Below, piece by piece: positions 32,970 through 42,405 of a DNA stretch of 64,000 nucleotides. Position numbers and translations under genes: made by a program. The DNA is from Anaerozeibacter sp031551775 (GTDB lineage: Bacteria > Bacillota > Clostridia > Christensenellales > Aristaeellaceae). The notes beneath the pieces are model-generated. The model was not told where the DNA came from, ran no database searches, and worked only from the letters and a program-made list of their open reading frames with translations. The stretch covers positions 1 through 64,000 of the forward strand of contig JAVBND010000029.1 in the NCBI GenBank assembly GCA_031551775.1. Direction: 5' to 3'. The stretch's first letter is position 1; every line of letters begins with the position of its first letter.

Positions 32970-34499
32970 ATGAACGCGACATACTATATAGAACGCATGC
33001 TCTCCTTCGCGCTGAGGCACAGCCTGATCGAAGAGATGGACACAGCCTACGCGCGAAACGGGCTGCTTGACGCGATGAAGCTCGATGCGCCGGAACCCTT
33101 TGAACCCGCAAGCGAGCCATTGCCCGCCACGCTGACCACCATCATTGAGCCGCTTGAGGCGATAGCCGCCCAGAGGGGCCTGATTGAGGATACCGAAGGC
33201 GCGCGCGAGCGCTTTGGCGTGCGGCTGTCGGGCATCATTACGCCGCCGCCCGGCAAGACGCGGGACACCTTCCGCGCGCTTTGCGAGCGGGAAGGTCCGC
33301 GAAAAGCGACCGATTGGTTCTACGGCATGTGCCGCGCGACCGATTACATCCGCGTCGATCACATCTTAAAGAACGTGCGCTTTACGGAAGACTCGCCCGC
33401 GGGCCCGCTCGAAATCACGATCAACCTCTCAAAGCCCGAGAAGGATCCGCGCGACATTGCTTTGGCGCTCACCGCGCCCAAGGTCGGCTACCCAAGTTGC
33501 ATGCTCTGCCAAGAGAACCCGGGCTACGCCGGGCGCGCCGGCTATCCCGCGCGCCAGAACCACCGGATCGTGCCGGTCACGCTCGCGGGTGAAAACTTCT
33601 ATTTGCAGTATTCGCCCTACCTCTACTATGAAGAACACTCGATTGTGCTCAACGAGCGGCACGTGCCCATGAAGATCGACCGGCGCGCGTTTCAAAAACT
33701 GTTCGATTTCGTGGACCAGTTCCCGCACTACATGATCGGCTCAAATGCCGACCTGCCCATCGTCGGCGGATCGATCTTAAGCCACGACCACTTTCAGGGC
33801 GGTGCGCACGTGTTCCCGATGGAAAAGGCGAAAGCCCGCGCAAAGCTCGATGCACCGGTTGCCGGTATAGAAGCACAAATCGTCGATTGGCCGATGAGCT
33901 GCGTGCGCCTTACGGGCGAGGACGCTTTGTCTCTCATCGGCATGAGCGTCAATATGCTGGACGCCTGGCGCGGGTACTCGGACGAGGGGCTCGGCATCCT
34001 GGCCATGACCGATCAAGCGCACAACACCATCACCCCCATCCTCAGGCGCGAGGGCGACCGGTACACCGTTCACCTTGTGCTGCGCAACAACCGCGTAAGC
34101 CCCGAACACCCGCTGGGCATCTTCCACCCGCACGCGGATTTGCACCACGTCAAGAAGGAGAACATCGGCCTGATCGAAGTGATGGGCCTGTTCATTTTGC
34201 CCGGGCGGCTGCTTGATGAATTTGGCGATGTCAAAGAATACTTAACCGGCGCGCGCCCGCTTGCCGACGCGCCGACGGAAGGCGAACGCGTGCTTAAGCA
34301 CTATCCGTGGGTGAGGCAAATCGCTTCGGCCGAGGGTACGAACCTTACCGCGCAAGAGGCGGAAAACGCGCTTCGGCGCCATCTTGCCGTCAAATGCGCG
34401 CGGGTGCTGGCCGATGCGGGCGTATACAAGAAGGACGAACAAGGCACGCTGGGATTTATCAAGTTCCTTGAAACGCTGGGCTACCGCGCGCGTGTTTGA
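32970..34499 (+). CDS. galT: UDP-glucose--hexose-1-phosphate uridylyltransferase (Firmicute type)
   Basis: 509 residues, the length of the Gram-positive GalT class, which differs from the roughly 350-residue E. coli type. It exchanges UMP between UDP-glucose and galactose-1-phosphate in the Leloir pathway, releasing glucose-1-phosphate. N-terminal MNATYYIERMLSFALRHSLIE and the pair VGYPSCMLCQENPGYAGR and GGSILSHDHFQGGAHVFPMEKA (about 267-288) carry the conserved nucleotidyltransfer His region. No galK or galE adjoins. Start has GGAAGAAGGAACCG. Confidence 0.92.
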   Translation: MNATYYIERMLSFALRHSLIEEMDTAYARNGLLDAMKLDAPEPFEPASEPLPATLTTIIEPLEAIAAQRGLIEDTEGARERFGVRLSGIITPPPGKTRDTFRALCEREGPRKATDWFYGMCRATDYIRVDHILKNVRFTEDSPAGPLEITINLSKPEKDPRDIALALTAPKVGYPSCMLCQENPGYAGRAGYPARQNHRIVPVTLAGENFYLQYSPYLYYEEHSIVLNERHVPMKIDRRAFQKLFDFVDQFPHYMIGSNADLPIVGGSILSHDHFQGGAHVFPMEKAKARAKLDAPVAGIEAQIVDWPMSCVRLTGEDALSLIGMSVNMLDAWRGYSDEGLGILAMTDQAHNTITPILRREGDRYTVHLVLRNNRVSPEHPLGIFHPHADLHHVKKENIGLIEVMGLFILPGRLLDEFGDVKEYLTGARPLADAPTEGERVLKHYPWVRQIASAEGTNLTAQEAENALRRHLAVKCARVLADAGVYKKDEQGTLGFIKFLETLGYRARV

Positions 34500-34520
34500 A
34501 GAAAGAAGAAAAGGGGTATT

Positions 34521-34949
34521 ATGATGATACGGAGCGCGAAAGTGGTGCGCGTGGACGGCGTGCTGAAAGCTGAGCTGATTCGTTCGGAGGCGTGCGCCAA
34601 GTGCGGCGCGTGCCAGCACGGGCGTACGGAATCCATGTTCTATCCCTTGCCCAAGGGGAACTTCACGGAAGGGGACACGGTTGAAATCAGCCTGCCGGAC
34701 GAGGGCGCGTTTGTCGCATCGCTCATCGCCTACGGCATCCCGCTCTTGTGCATGATCTTGGGGCTGGGCCTGGGCTTTCTGCTGGGGCTTCCCGAACTTT
34801 TGCAGGCGGCGCTGGCGCTGGGCGCGCTCGCGGTGGGTTATTTTGTGCTCAAGGCACTTGAGCCGCGCATAAAAAGAAGCGGCAAGTATTCCCCGCGTTA
34901 CCCCTGCGCGGACGAGACAAAAAATGGAGGAACAAACCATGGCAATTAA
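34521..34949 (+). CDS. RseC/MucC-family SoxR-reducing-system-like membrane protein
   Basis: 142 residues. N-terminal soluble part with a cysteine cluster (SEACAKCGACQHGRTESMFY, about 22-41) and a beta-rich segment, then two membrane helices (VASLIAYGIPLLCMILGLGLGFLLG and LLQAALALGALAVGYFVL) and a basic tail, the RseC pattern. In Firmicutes its role is unknown; in Rhodobacter and Enterobacteria relatives act with Rnf or SoxR reduction. It overlaps trxA, so a thiol/redox link is plausible. Confidence 0.82.
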   Translation: MMIRSAKVVRVDGVLKAELIRSEACAKCGACQHGRTESMFYPLPKGNFTEGDTVEISLPDEGAFVASLIAYGIPLLCMILGLGLGFLLGLPELLQAALALGALAVGYFVLKALEPRIKRSGKYSPRYPCADETKNGGTNHGN

Positions 34950-35259
34950 GCATTTTACATCATCCGAGCTGACCGGCGAAGCACTCAGGGACAAGGGCGT
35001 TGTGCTGGTCGATTTCTGGGCGTCCTGGTGCGGCCCGTGCCGCATGATCGGCCCGGTGGTAGAGCGGCTTAGCGAGGATTACGCGGGCCGCGCGACGGTC
35101 GGCAAGCTCAACATCGATGAGGAGATGGCCGCCGCGGAAGGCTATCGCGTGACTTCCATCCCGACGCTGATTCTGTTCAAGGATGGGGTCGAGAAGGAGC
35201 GCGTGGTGGGCGCGCGCGGCCAGGAAGCGCTTGAAGAGCTGCTCGACAAGTACTGTTAA
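34939..35259 (+). CDS. trxA: Thioredoxin
   Basis: 106 residues from ATG 34939, preceded by TGGAGGAACAAACC. Active site WASWCGPCRMIGP near 27-39 and the cis-proline TSIPTLILFKDG near 74. Overlaps the end of the rseC-like gene by 11 bases. No thioredoxin reductase gene is in the window. Confidence 0.94.
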   Translation: MAIKHFTSSELTGEALRDKGVVLVDFWASWCGPCRMIGPVVERLSEDYAGRATVGKLNIDEEMAAAEGYRVTSIPTLILFKDGVEKERVVGARGQEALEELLDKYC

Positions 35260-35283
35260 CATTTGAGTCCCGCCGTGGGGCGC

Positions 35284-35314
35284 TGTACAAATCCTTACAA
35301 TTCTGTGCTATACT
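35284..35314 (+). promoter_or_regulatory. Promoter upstream of the rnjA leader
   Basis: Extended -10 TGC-TATACT (35306-35314) with a weak -35 TGTACA at 35284-35289 (19-base spacer). Transcription would start near 35321, upstream of a strong terminator-type hairpin and about 255 bases before rnjA. Confidence 0.5.
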
Positions 35315-35347
35315 ATAGGGAGTAGATTGCAAGGTAGGCCCGAAATC

Positions 35348-35374
35348 AAGCGCCGGCAATTGCGGCGCTTTTTT
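35348..35374 (+). terminator. Intrinsic terminator in the trxA-rnjA gap
   Basis: Perfect 8-base-pair stem AAGCGCCG / CGGCGCTT around GCAATTG, with six T ending at 35374. It ends trxA transcription, but it also lies about 30 bases downstream of the promoter above, so it would act as an attenuator or release a short RNA of about 55 bases. Confidence 0.85.
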
Positions 35375-35400
35375 CATCGGGTTTACGCGTAGGCACCATT

Positions 35401-35540
35401 TGAAATCTTGCGGGTGGGCGTCGCACGTTGCGGAGGCTTGTCTTCCGGGTCGCCCGAGGCCAGATTTCATCGCGGTTCTCTCAAAAGATTGAGCGAACCT
35501 CATCTTTTCGTGCTTTGCAAGGGAAGGCTCCCTTGTTTTC
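35401..35540 (+). ncRNA. Structured 5' leader of rnjA (three further hairpin regions)
   Basis: Three nested or consecutive foldable parts. (1) TGAAATCT (from 35401) pairs with AGATTTCA (to 35469), enclosing GGGCG / CGCCC and a small CGCA-CGT-TGCG stem, cloverleaf-like. (2) AAAAGATTGAG / CTCATCTTTT at about 35483-35508, one bulge, ending in TTTT. (3) CAAGGGA / TCCCTTG at 35518-35535, followed by TTTT. None has an open frame with a ribosome-binding site. Hence the leader resembles a regulated 5' UTR; function is inference. Confidence 0.45.
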
Positions 35541-35575
35541 GTGCGTTCAAAGCAGTCCACTGGAAGGAGGCCTAT

Positions 35576-37270
35576 ATGGCGACTAGGAGCAAAAAACCCA
35601 AACAACAGACGAACGAGAAGCGTCTGCGCATCATTCCCCTCGGGGGCCTTGGCGAGATCGGCAAGAACATGACCGTATTTGAATACGGCGACGACATCAT
35701 CGTGGTGGACGTGGGCTCGATCTTCCCCAAGGAAGACATGCCTGGCGTCGATCTCGTGATTCCGGACGTGACGTACCTGACCAAGAACGCCTCGCGCATC
35801 AGGGCGTACGTGATCACCCACGGGCATGAGGACCACATCGGCGCCTCGCCCTACATTTTCCGAAACCTGCCCGCGCCGGTCTACGGCACGCGGCTGACCC
35901 TGGCGCTGATTGAGCACAAGCTCAAGGAGCACCGCGTAAGCGGCACCCCGCTCAACGTGATCGAAGCGGGCGACAGCGTCAAAATCGGCGATTCGTTCGA
36001 AGTGGAATTTTTAAAAGCCAGCCACTCCATCGCGGGCGCGGTCATGCTGGCGATCAAGACGCCGGTGGGCACCGTGATCCACACCGGTGACTTCAAGGTG
36101 GACTTTACGCCCATCGACGACAAGGTGATGGACCTGGGACGCCTGGCGGAGCTTGGGCGCGAAGGCGTGCTGGCGCTGCTCGCGGACTCGACCAACGTCG
36201 AGCGCCCCGGCTACACCATGAGCGAAAAAACCGTTGGCGAGACTTTTATGAACCTGTTCGGCAAGGCCGAAGGGCGCATCATCATCGCGATGTTTGCCAG
36301 CAACGTCCACAGAATCCAGCAGGTCGTCGATTCGGCGGTCCGCTACAACCGCAAGGTGTGCCTGGTCGGGCGCAGCATGATCAACGTGTCCAAGGTGGCC
36401 ATTCAGCTGGGCGACCTCAAGATTCCCGAGGGGCGCCTGATGTCGATCGACGACCTTGACCGCTACGACGACGACGAGATCGTGGTGCTCACGACCGGCA
36501 GCCAGGGCGAGCCGATGAGCGGCCTTGCGCGCATGGCGTTCGCCGAGCACAGGAAGCTCGAGGTCAAGGCGAGCGACATGGTGATCCTCTCGGCCACGCC
36601 CATCCCGGGCAACGAGAAATCGGTCTCGCGCGTCATCAACCAGTTGGTCAGGACCGGCGCGAACGTCATCTACGAAGCCATTGAGGAAGTGCACGTCTCG
36701 GGCCACGCCTGCCAGGAGGAACTCAAGCTGATCCACGCGCTGGCAAGCCCCAAGTTTTTCATCCCCGTGCACGGCGAGTACCGCCACCTCCACCACCACG
36801 CGCGGCTCGCGCTTTCGATGGGCATGCCGGAGGCCAACGTCCACATCATCGATACCGGCGACATCGTCGAGATGGGGCCGAACCGGCTGACGGTGGTCGG
36901 AAGCGTCCCCTCGGGCGAAGTGCTGATCGACGGGCTGGGCATTGGCGACGTGGGCGCGGTGGTGCTCAGAGACCGCAAGCACCTCTCCCAGGACGGGCTG
37001 TTGGTCGTCATCATGGCGGTGGACCACGATTCGGGCATGGTGGTATCCGGGCCCGACATCATCAGCCGCGGCTTTGTGTACATGCGCGAGGCCGACCAGT
37101 TGGTCGAAGGCACGAAGAACGCCGCCAGGAACGTGCTCGAATCATTCGGACGCATTGACCCGAGCGATTGGAACCACGTCAAGGGCGATGTGCGCGAAAG
37201 TGTGCAAAAGTACATCTACGACCACATCAAGCGCTCGCCGATGATTTTGCCGGTAATCGTAGAAATATGA
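35576..37270 (+). CDS. rnjA: Ribonuclease J
   Basis: 564 residues from ATG 35576 (MATRSKKPKQQTNEKRLRIIPLGGLGEIGKN), with GGAAGGAGG six bases upstream; the frame continues upstream without one. Metallo-beta-lactamase/beta-CASP nuclease with endo- and 5'-3' exonuclease activity. Zinc motif THGHEDHIG near 80-88, HTGDFKVD near 161, beta-CASP LVGRSMINV near 262 and HVSGHACQEELK near 365. C-terminal domain present. A long hairpin-rich leader precedes it. Confidence 0.95.
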   Translation: MATRSKKPKQQTNEKRLRIIPLGGLGEIGKNMTVFEYGDDIIVVDVGSIFPKEDMPGVDLVIPDVTYLTKNASRIRAYVITHGHEDHIGASPYIFRNLPAPVYGTRLTLALIEHKLKEHRVSGTPLNVIEAGDSVKIGDSFEVEFLKASHSIAGAVMLAIKTPVGTVIHTGDFKVDFTPIDDKVMDLGRLAELGREGVLALLADSTNVERPGYTMSEKTVGETFMNLFGKAEGRIIIAMFASNVHRIQQVVDSAVRYNRKVCLVGRSMINVSKVAIQLGDLKIPEGRLMSIDDLDRYDDDEIVVLTTGSQGEPMSGLARMAFAEHRKLEVKASDMVILSATPIPGNEKSVSRVINQLVRTGANVIYEAIEEVHVSGHACQEELKLIHALASPKFFIPVHGEYRHLHHHARLALSMGMPEANVHIIDTGDIVEMGPNRLTVVGSVPSGEVLIDGLGIGDVGAVVLRDRKHLSQDGLLVVIMAVDHDSGMVVSGPDIISRGFVYMREADQLVEGTKNAARNVLESFGRIDPSDWNHVKGDVRESVQKYIYDHIKRSPMILPVIVEI

Positions 37271-37326
37271 ACCAATCGCCGTGAATCCCCGTCGAAGGAT
37301 TCATATGGAAGTAGGAGGCCCAACCG

Positions 37327-37677
37327 ATGAACGTGTATGACCAGGCGCATCAATTGGCGCGCACCATGCGCGAAAGCGAAGAATTCAAAGAATACGAGCG
37401 CCTGCGCGAGACAGCCTATGCCGATTCGACCAACAAGGCGCTGCTCGACGAATACAAGCGCCTTCAGTACCGCATGCAGGCGCGCGTCGCGTCGGGCCAG
37501 CCGATGGAAGAGGACGAGCTCAAGCGCATGCAGCAAATCGCGTCTCTTTTGCAGTTCAACCCAGATGCTTCGGCCTATCTGATGGCGGAGTTCCGCTTTC
37601 AGAAGATGCTGGCGGACATCTACAAGATCCTGGCCGATGTCGCGGGGATCGACCTCGACCTGCTCACGCAGAACTAA
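37327..37677 (+). CDS. YlbF/YmcA family regulator
   Basis: 116 residues, all-helical, MNVYDQAHQLARTMRESEEFKEYERLRETAYADSTN at the start and the family block LLDEYKRLQYRMQARVASGQPMEEDELKRMQQIASLL. In Bacillus YlbF/YmcA/YaaT form an Fe-S complex that directs RNase Y processing, competence and sporulation. It directly follows rnjA here, an apt RNA-decay neighbour. GGAGG lies 11 bases upstream of the ATG. Confidence 0.88.
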   Translation: MNVYDQAHQLARTMRESEEFKEYERLRETAYADSTNKALLDEYKRLQYRMQARVASGQPMEEDELKRMQQIASLLQFNPDASAYLMAEFRFQKMLADIYKILADVAGIDLDLLTQN

Positions 37678-37695
37678 ACGGCTGAAAGGAATACT

Positions 37696-39021
37696 ATGGC
37701 CAGAAACCGCTTCGAGCGCGGCGGGCGGCGGCGCGCCCCCGAGATGAACCGCTATACCCGCAAGACGCTGCACCGTGACCGCGAATACGGGCTGTACTGG
37801 TACGCCTGGCTGTGGAAAACCATCCGGCCCGTGCTGGTTTTGATCTGTTCGCTGGTGGTCGTGGTGGGCCTGGTCGCGACCGGGTGGATGAAGATCAACG
37901 AGAGCTTCCTGATGGCGGTCGAACCGGGCAATGCCGAGACGATCGACTTTGTGATCGAGAATGGCGAATTGGTCTCGACTGTCGCGAACAACCTGAGCAA
38001 GCAGGGCTTGGTGAGAAACCCGTCGATCTTCAAATACATCGTGCAGTTTCAGGGCCTGACCGCGAACCTGCAGGCCGGCAACTATCCGCTTTCAAAGGAC
38101 ATGGACGTCATGCAGGTGGTCGAGAAGCTGACCGAAGGCAGCGCCAGCAACGAGCGCACGATCACCATCATCCCCGGCTGGACCATCGACGAGGTGGCGG
38201 ACTACCTGAAGCGCACCGGCGCGATCAAGGATACGGCCGAGTTTTTAAGCCTCTCAAACAACCTTGAGAAGTTCGAGGAACAGTCCTACGCGCTTGAGGA
38301 CGCCGCCAAGATGGGCACGCTTCAGGGCCGCAAGTACCAGCTTGAGGGCTACCTCGCGCCCGACACCTACCGCGTCTACACCAACGCGACCGCGGAGGAC
38401 ATCATCAAGCGCCTTGTGCAGCAAACCGATACGGTGCGCGACGAAGTGTTCAACGCGCCGCCGCCGACCGAGGTCGTGCGCGATGAGACGGGCGAAATCG
38501 TCTACGACAACCTGGATGAGGAGGGCAACCCGATTGAGCAAGCGGTCTTTACGACCACGCTCAACAACGATCAGACCTTCATTCTGGCCTCGATCATCGA
38601 AAAGGAAGCCGGCATCAAGAGCGACTTTGCCAAGGTCGCGGCGGTCTTTCACAACCGCATTGAAAGGGGCATGCGCCTTGAATCCGACGCGACGGCCGCC
38701 TATCCCCTGGGCATAGACCGGATGATCCTGACCAGCGACGAGCTTTCCTCCGTCAACGGCTACAACACCTACACGAAGGACGGATTGCCGGTTGGCCCCA
38801 TTTGCAACCCCTCGAAGGCGGCGCTTCAGGCGGCGCTGTACCCCAACACCGACTACATCTACGACGGCTACCTGTACTTCTGCGCGGGCGATCCCGAAAA
38901 GAACGAGCTGGTCTTCGCCAAGACGCGCGAGGAGCACCTGGCCAACGTCGCCAAGTACCGTCCGCTGTGGGTCCAGCACGACGAGCGCGCAGCCCGCACA
39001 AAAGCCGCGGGCGGGCAATAA
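37696..39021 (+). CDS. mltG: Endolytic murein transglycosylase MltG
   Basis: 441 residues. A basic cytoplasmic N-terminus, one membrane segment (VLVLICSLVVVVGLVATGWM, about 51-70), a LysM-like region (FVIENGELVSTVANNLSKQGLVRNPSIF) and the YceG domain with ASIIEKEAGIKSDFAKVAAVFHNRI near 299, containing the catalytic Glu, and YNTYTKDGLPVGPICNPSKAALQAAL near 355. An internal acidic insertion near 250-285 is longer than usual. It cuts nascent glycan strands near the membrane. Confidence 0.93.
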   Translation: MARNRFERGGRRRAPEMNRYTRKTLHRDREYGLYWYAWLWKTIRPVLVLICSLVVVVGLVATGWMKINESFLMAVEPGNAETIDFVIENGELVSTVANNLSKQGLVRNPSIFKYIVQFQGLTANLQAGNYPLSKDMDVMQVVEKLTEGSASNERTITIIPGWTIDEVADYLKRTGAIKDTAEFLSLSNNLEKFEEQSYALEDAAKMGTLQGRKYQLEGYLAPDTYRVYTNATAEDIIKRLVQQTDTVRDEVFNAPPPTEVVRDETGEIVYDNLDEEGNPIEQAVFTTTLNNDQTFILASIIEKEAGIKSDFAKVAAVFHNRIERGMRLESDATAAYPLGIDRMILTSDELSSVNGYNTYTKDGLPVGPICNPSKAALQAALYPNTDYIYDGYLYFCAGDPEKNELVFAKTREEHLANVAKYRPLWVQHDERAARTKAAGGQ

Positions 39022-39038
39022 CCATCTTGAATACACGT

Positions 39039-39068
39039 GCGCCCCGCTCACAAATGAGAGCGGGGCGC
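39039..39068 (+). other. Hairpin between mltG and the MFS gene
   Basis: Perfect 11-base-pair stem GCGCCCCGCTC / GAGCGGGGCGC with an eight-base loop. No T-tract, so possibly an RNA-stabilising or Rho-dependent site instead of an intrinsic terminator. Confidence 0.55.
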
Positions 39069-39103
39069 CAAGGGTGATCAAGCGCAATTGGAGGAAATGA
39101 TAC

Positions 39104-40579
39104 ATGAATTGGCGCGCGTTTAAGCGCCGCGTCCATCTCTTTGATGAGACCGGTCTTGACGGGAGCACCATCCAGATCCTTCGCCTGATGATTTCTGCCG
39201 TCGCGTTTGGCATCGTGTGGACCAACGTGACCACCGGCGTCGCGCTGACCGGCTACCTCAAGGAGCTCGGCGCGACAGATACGCTGTACGGGCTGGTGTT
39301 TGCGCTGCCCGCGCTCGCCAACGCCTTTCAGTTCCTGTGCTCCTACATGCTCGAAAGGACGCTCAAGCCCCGCAAGATGATCCTGATCTCGGGGCTCATT
39401 CAGCGCCTGATTTGGGTTCCCATTGCCTTCATCCCCTTCTTCATCCCCTCCTCAAACGCTGCGCTGCGCCTGACCGCCGCCGTCGTCATGGCGCTGGTCT
39501 CATCCAGCATGGCCCCCTTCGTCAACGTGTCTTTTTACACCATCGCGACCACCGTGCCCATGCGCATCCGCGGGCGCTACTTTGCCACCCGCAGCCGCGT
39601 GTCCACGCTGGTCGGGCTGGTCATAGGCCTTTTGATCGGCGTGCTGCTCGATGCTTTGCCCGGATTTACCGGCTATGCCGTGGTGTTCTCGCTCGCGGGC
39701 GTGTTCGGCGCGCTTGACATTCTTTGCTACCTGCGCATGAAGGAATTGCCCATGACCGCGGGTGAAAAACGCGAGGGGCTCCTGCCCATGCTGTTGCAGG
39801 TGCTCAAGGACAAAGCGTACATGCGCACCGTGCTCGTGCTCTCCGCGTGGCTGTTCACCGTGCAGATGACCAGCCCCTACAACAATGTTTACGCGCGATC
39901 GGTGCTCTCAATCTCAAACTTCGGCATCATCCTGACCGGGCAGGTCGCGAGCAACCTGTTCCTGGTTTTGTTTATCTCGCGCTGGGGCCGCGCCATTGAC
40001 AGTTACGGAAACCGTCCGGTGCTTCTCGTAAGCGCGTTCCTGGCGGCGCTTTATCCGCTTATGTGGACGCGCATGGCCGCGAACTCGTTTTTCACCCTGC
40101 CGCTCATCTTCTTCTCCAACGCGTTCAGCGGCGGCGTTTATTGCGCGGTCGATCTGACGCTTCAAAACCTGTTTATGGGAGGGGCCAGGGAGAAGAACCG
40201 CTCGATGTACTTCGCGGTGTACTTCCTGTTCTCACAGCTTTTTGGTATGGCGCTGGGTTCGACCGTCGGCGGGTTCCTGCTCGACAACGTGTTCTCGGGC
40301 GTTGATCGGGCCGCCATCCTGCTCGCGGGCGCGCCGTTCACCCGCTACAACGCGCTGTTCGTGCTGGGCGGGATTGCGCGCATGGGCGTCGTGCTGCTCT
40401 TGCTTGTCAGGCTGCGCGAGGAAAACTCCAAGCGCGTCGAGGACCTGCTCGCGGGGGGGCGCGTGGCCCTTCAGTACCGCGTACACGCCCTGCGCGCGTT
40501 CTTCATCAGGAAGAAACTGCGCCGCGAATATGAACGCGAAATGTTTGAAGCCGGAAAGGACGGGGACGTCAATATATGA
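39104..40579 (+). CDS. Major facilitator superfamily transporter
   Basis: 491 residues with about 11-12 hydrophobic segments. MFS-type features: an Arg-rich loop IATTVPMRIRGRYFATRSRVSTLVG near 147-171, a central cytoplasmic loop (MKELPMTAGEKREG) and a C-terminal tail rich in charged residues (RKKLRREYEREMFEAGKDGD). The substrate cannot be deduced. Its stop overlaps the pepF start (ATGA). Confidence 0.85.
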   Translation: MNWRAFKRRVHLFDETGLDGSTIQILRLMISAVAFGIVWTNVTTGVALTGYLKELGATDTLYGLVFALPALANAFQFLCSYMLERTLKPRKMILISGLIQRLIWVPIAFIPFFIPSSNAALRLTAAVVMALVSSSMAPFVNVSFYTIATTVPMRIRGRYFATRSRVSTLVGLVIGLLIGVLLDALPGFTGYAVVFSLAGVFGALDILCYLRMKELPMTAGEKREGLLPMLLQVLKDKAYMRTVLVLSAWLFTVQMTSPYNNVYARSVLSISNFGIILTGQVASNLFLVLFISRWGRAIDSYGNRPVLLVSAFLAALYPLMWTRMAANSFFTLPLIFFSNAFSGGVYCAVDLTLQNLFMGGAREKNRSMYFAVYFLFSQLFGMALGSTVGGFLLDNVFSGVDRAAILLAGAPFTRYNALFVLGGIARMGVVLLLLVRLREENSKRVEDLLAGGRVALQYRVHALRAFFIRKKLRREYEREMFEAGKDGDVNI

Positions 40580-42360
40580 GTGAACCGCTCAGAAGTGAAG
40601 TGCGCCCGGAAAATACATGGGCGCTTGAGGACATCTTTCCGTCTGACGATCGGTGGGAGGATGCCTTTTCAAATGCGAAATCCGCCATCCGGGCGCTTGC
40701 CCGGTTCAAGGGGCTCCTTCAAAACCGCGCACGCCTGCTCGAAGCGCTTGATGCTTATTTCAGCGCGGCCAGGTCAATTGACGCGCTGAACACCTACGCC
40801 GCCATGCGCCGGGACGAGGATACCGCGCGGCCCAAGTACCAGGCGCTGTCGGACCGCGCGCGCGCGCTGGCGACCGAGTTTGACGCCGAGAGCAGCTTCA
40901 TCGCGCCGGAACTGGCTTTGATTGATGCGGCGGCGCTTGAGGAAACCGCGCGGGACCCCGCTTTTTCCGATTACGATGTGTTCCTGCGCGAGACCCTGCG
41001 CGCCCGGGCGCACACCTTAAGCGCCGGGGAAGAGCGCGTGCTCGCGCTCGCGGGCGACATGAGCATGGCCGCGCGGGAGGTCTATGAACTCCTGACCAGC
41101 GCCGACATGCGCTTTGACGAAATCATCGGCGAGGACGGCGGCAAGATCCAAATCACCCAGGGCAGCTATGTGAAGACGCTCATGAGCCGCGACCGTCGCG
41201 TGCGCCAGGACGCCTACCGGTCCTACTACAAAACGTACATGGCCTGCGAAAACGCCATCCCCGCCGCCTACGCGGGCTCGGTCAAGGCCGATCAGTTCTA
41301 CGCCTGCGCGCGGGGGTTTGCCTCCTGCCGCGATCAGGCGCTGTTTCAAGACAACATCCCGCCATCGGTCTACGACAACCTGATCGGAGAAACCCGGCGG
41401 CACCTGCCATCGCTGAACCGCCTGCTCACGGTGAACGCGCGCCTGATCGGGCTTGACAAACTTGCGATGTGCGACATGTACGTGCCCGCGGTTTCTGATT
41501 TTTCGCTGTCGCTTCCGTTTGATGAAGCCTATGACTTGGTGGCAGAGTGCCTTTCGCCGCTTGGAAGCGATTACCAGGAAGTGCTCCGGCGCGCAAAGCG
41601 CGAGCGCTGGATTGATCCCTACGAGAACAAGAACAAGCATCCCGGCGCGTACGCGTGGGGGACATACGATGCGCATCCCTACGTTTTGCTCAATTACCAC
41701 GAGAACCTGGACGGCCTGTTGACCGTCGCGCACGAGATGGGCCACGCCATGCACACGTATTATTCGGCAAAGGCCCAGCCCTACCCCAAGGCCGATTATT
41801 CGATGTTTGCCGCCGAGGTGGCGTCAACCGTCAATGAGGTGCTGGTGCTGAGCGAACTCATGAAGCGCCATGAGGCGCGCAATGCGCAGGCATACCTCCT
41901 GTACCACCTGCTCGATGCCTACCGCTCGACGCTGTTTCGCCAGGTCATGTTTGCCGAATTTGAGCGCGAAACGCATTTGATGGCCGAGCGCGGCGCGGCG
42001 CTGACCGGCGAAAGCCTGAACAAGCTGTACGATGACCTGAACCGGGCCTACTACCCGTCGGTTGACCAGGGACCGGAGGCCGCCTATGAGTGGATGCGCA
42101 TCCCCCACTTCTACCGCGCGTTCTACGTGTTCGTGTACGCGACCGGGTTCTCAGCCGCGACCGCCATCGCGTCCGCCCTCCTTGAAAAGGGCGAAAGCGC
42201 GCAAAAGGGCTACCGCGCGTTCCTCGCGGCGGGCGGGAGCCTGTTCCCCATCGAAGCGCTCCGCCTCGCGGGCATCGACATGGCCTCGCCCGAGCCGGTC
42301 GCGCGCGCGCTTGACCTGTTTGAGAAAATGCTTGCGCGGTACGAAAAGGTTGCCGGGTGA
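40576..42360 (+). CDS. pepF: Oligoendopeptidase F
   Basis: 594 residues, M3B metallopeptidase, cytoplasmic. Zinc motif HEMGHAMHTYYS near 386-397, with the third ligand Glu in EVASTVNEVLVLSEL near 414. Overlaps the MFS gene by four bases. Degrades short peptides. Confidence 0.95.
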   Translation: MSEPLRSEVRPENTWALEDIFPSDDRWEDAFSNAKSAIRALARFKGLLQNRARLLEALDAYFSAARSIDALNTYAAMRRDEDTARPKYQALSDRARALATEFDAESSFIAPELALIDAAALEETARDPAFSDYDVFLRETLRARAHTLSAGEERVLALAGDMSMAAREVYELLTSADMRFDEIIGEDGGKIQITQGSYVKTLMSRDRRVRQDAYRSYYKTYMACENAIPAAYAGSVKADQFYACARGFASCRDQALFQDNIPPSVYDNLIGETRRHLPSLNRLLTVNARLIGLDKLAMCDMYVPAVSDFSLSLPFDEAYDLVAECLSPLGSDYQEVLRRAKRERWIDPYENKNKHPGAYAWGTYDAHPYVLLNYHENLDGLLTVAHEMGHAMHTYYSAKAQPYPKADYSMFAAEVASTVNEVLVLSELMKRHEARNAQAYLLYHLLDAYRSTLFRQVMFAEFERETHLMAERGAALTGESLNKLYDDLNRAYYPSVDQGPEAAYEWMRIPHFYRAFYVFVYATGFSAATAIASALLEKGESAQKGYRAFLAAGGSLFPIEALRLAGIDMASPEPVARALDLFEKMLARYEKVAG

Positions 42361-42405
42361 CTGCGCCAAGGTCCCGGGTATTGCCACGAAAGAAGCTGAA
42401 GATCC

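Noticed and set aside
37271..37326. Terminator between rnjA and ylbF
   Set aside because: The TGAATCC/GGATTCA stem is short and has no T-tract, and the genes appear cotranscribed.
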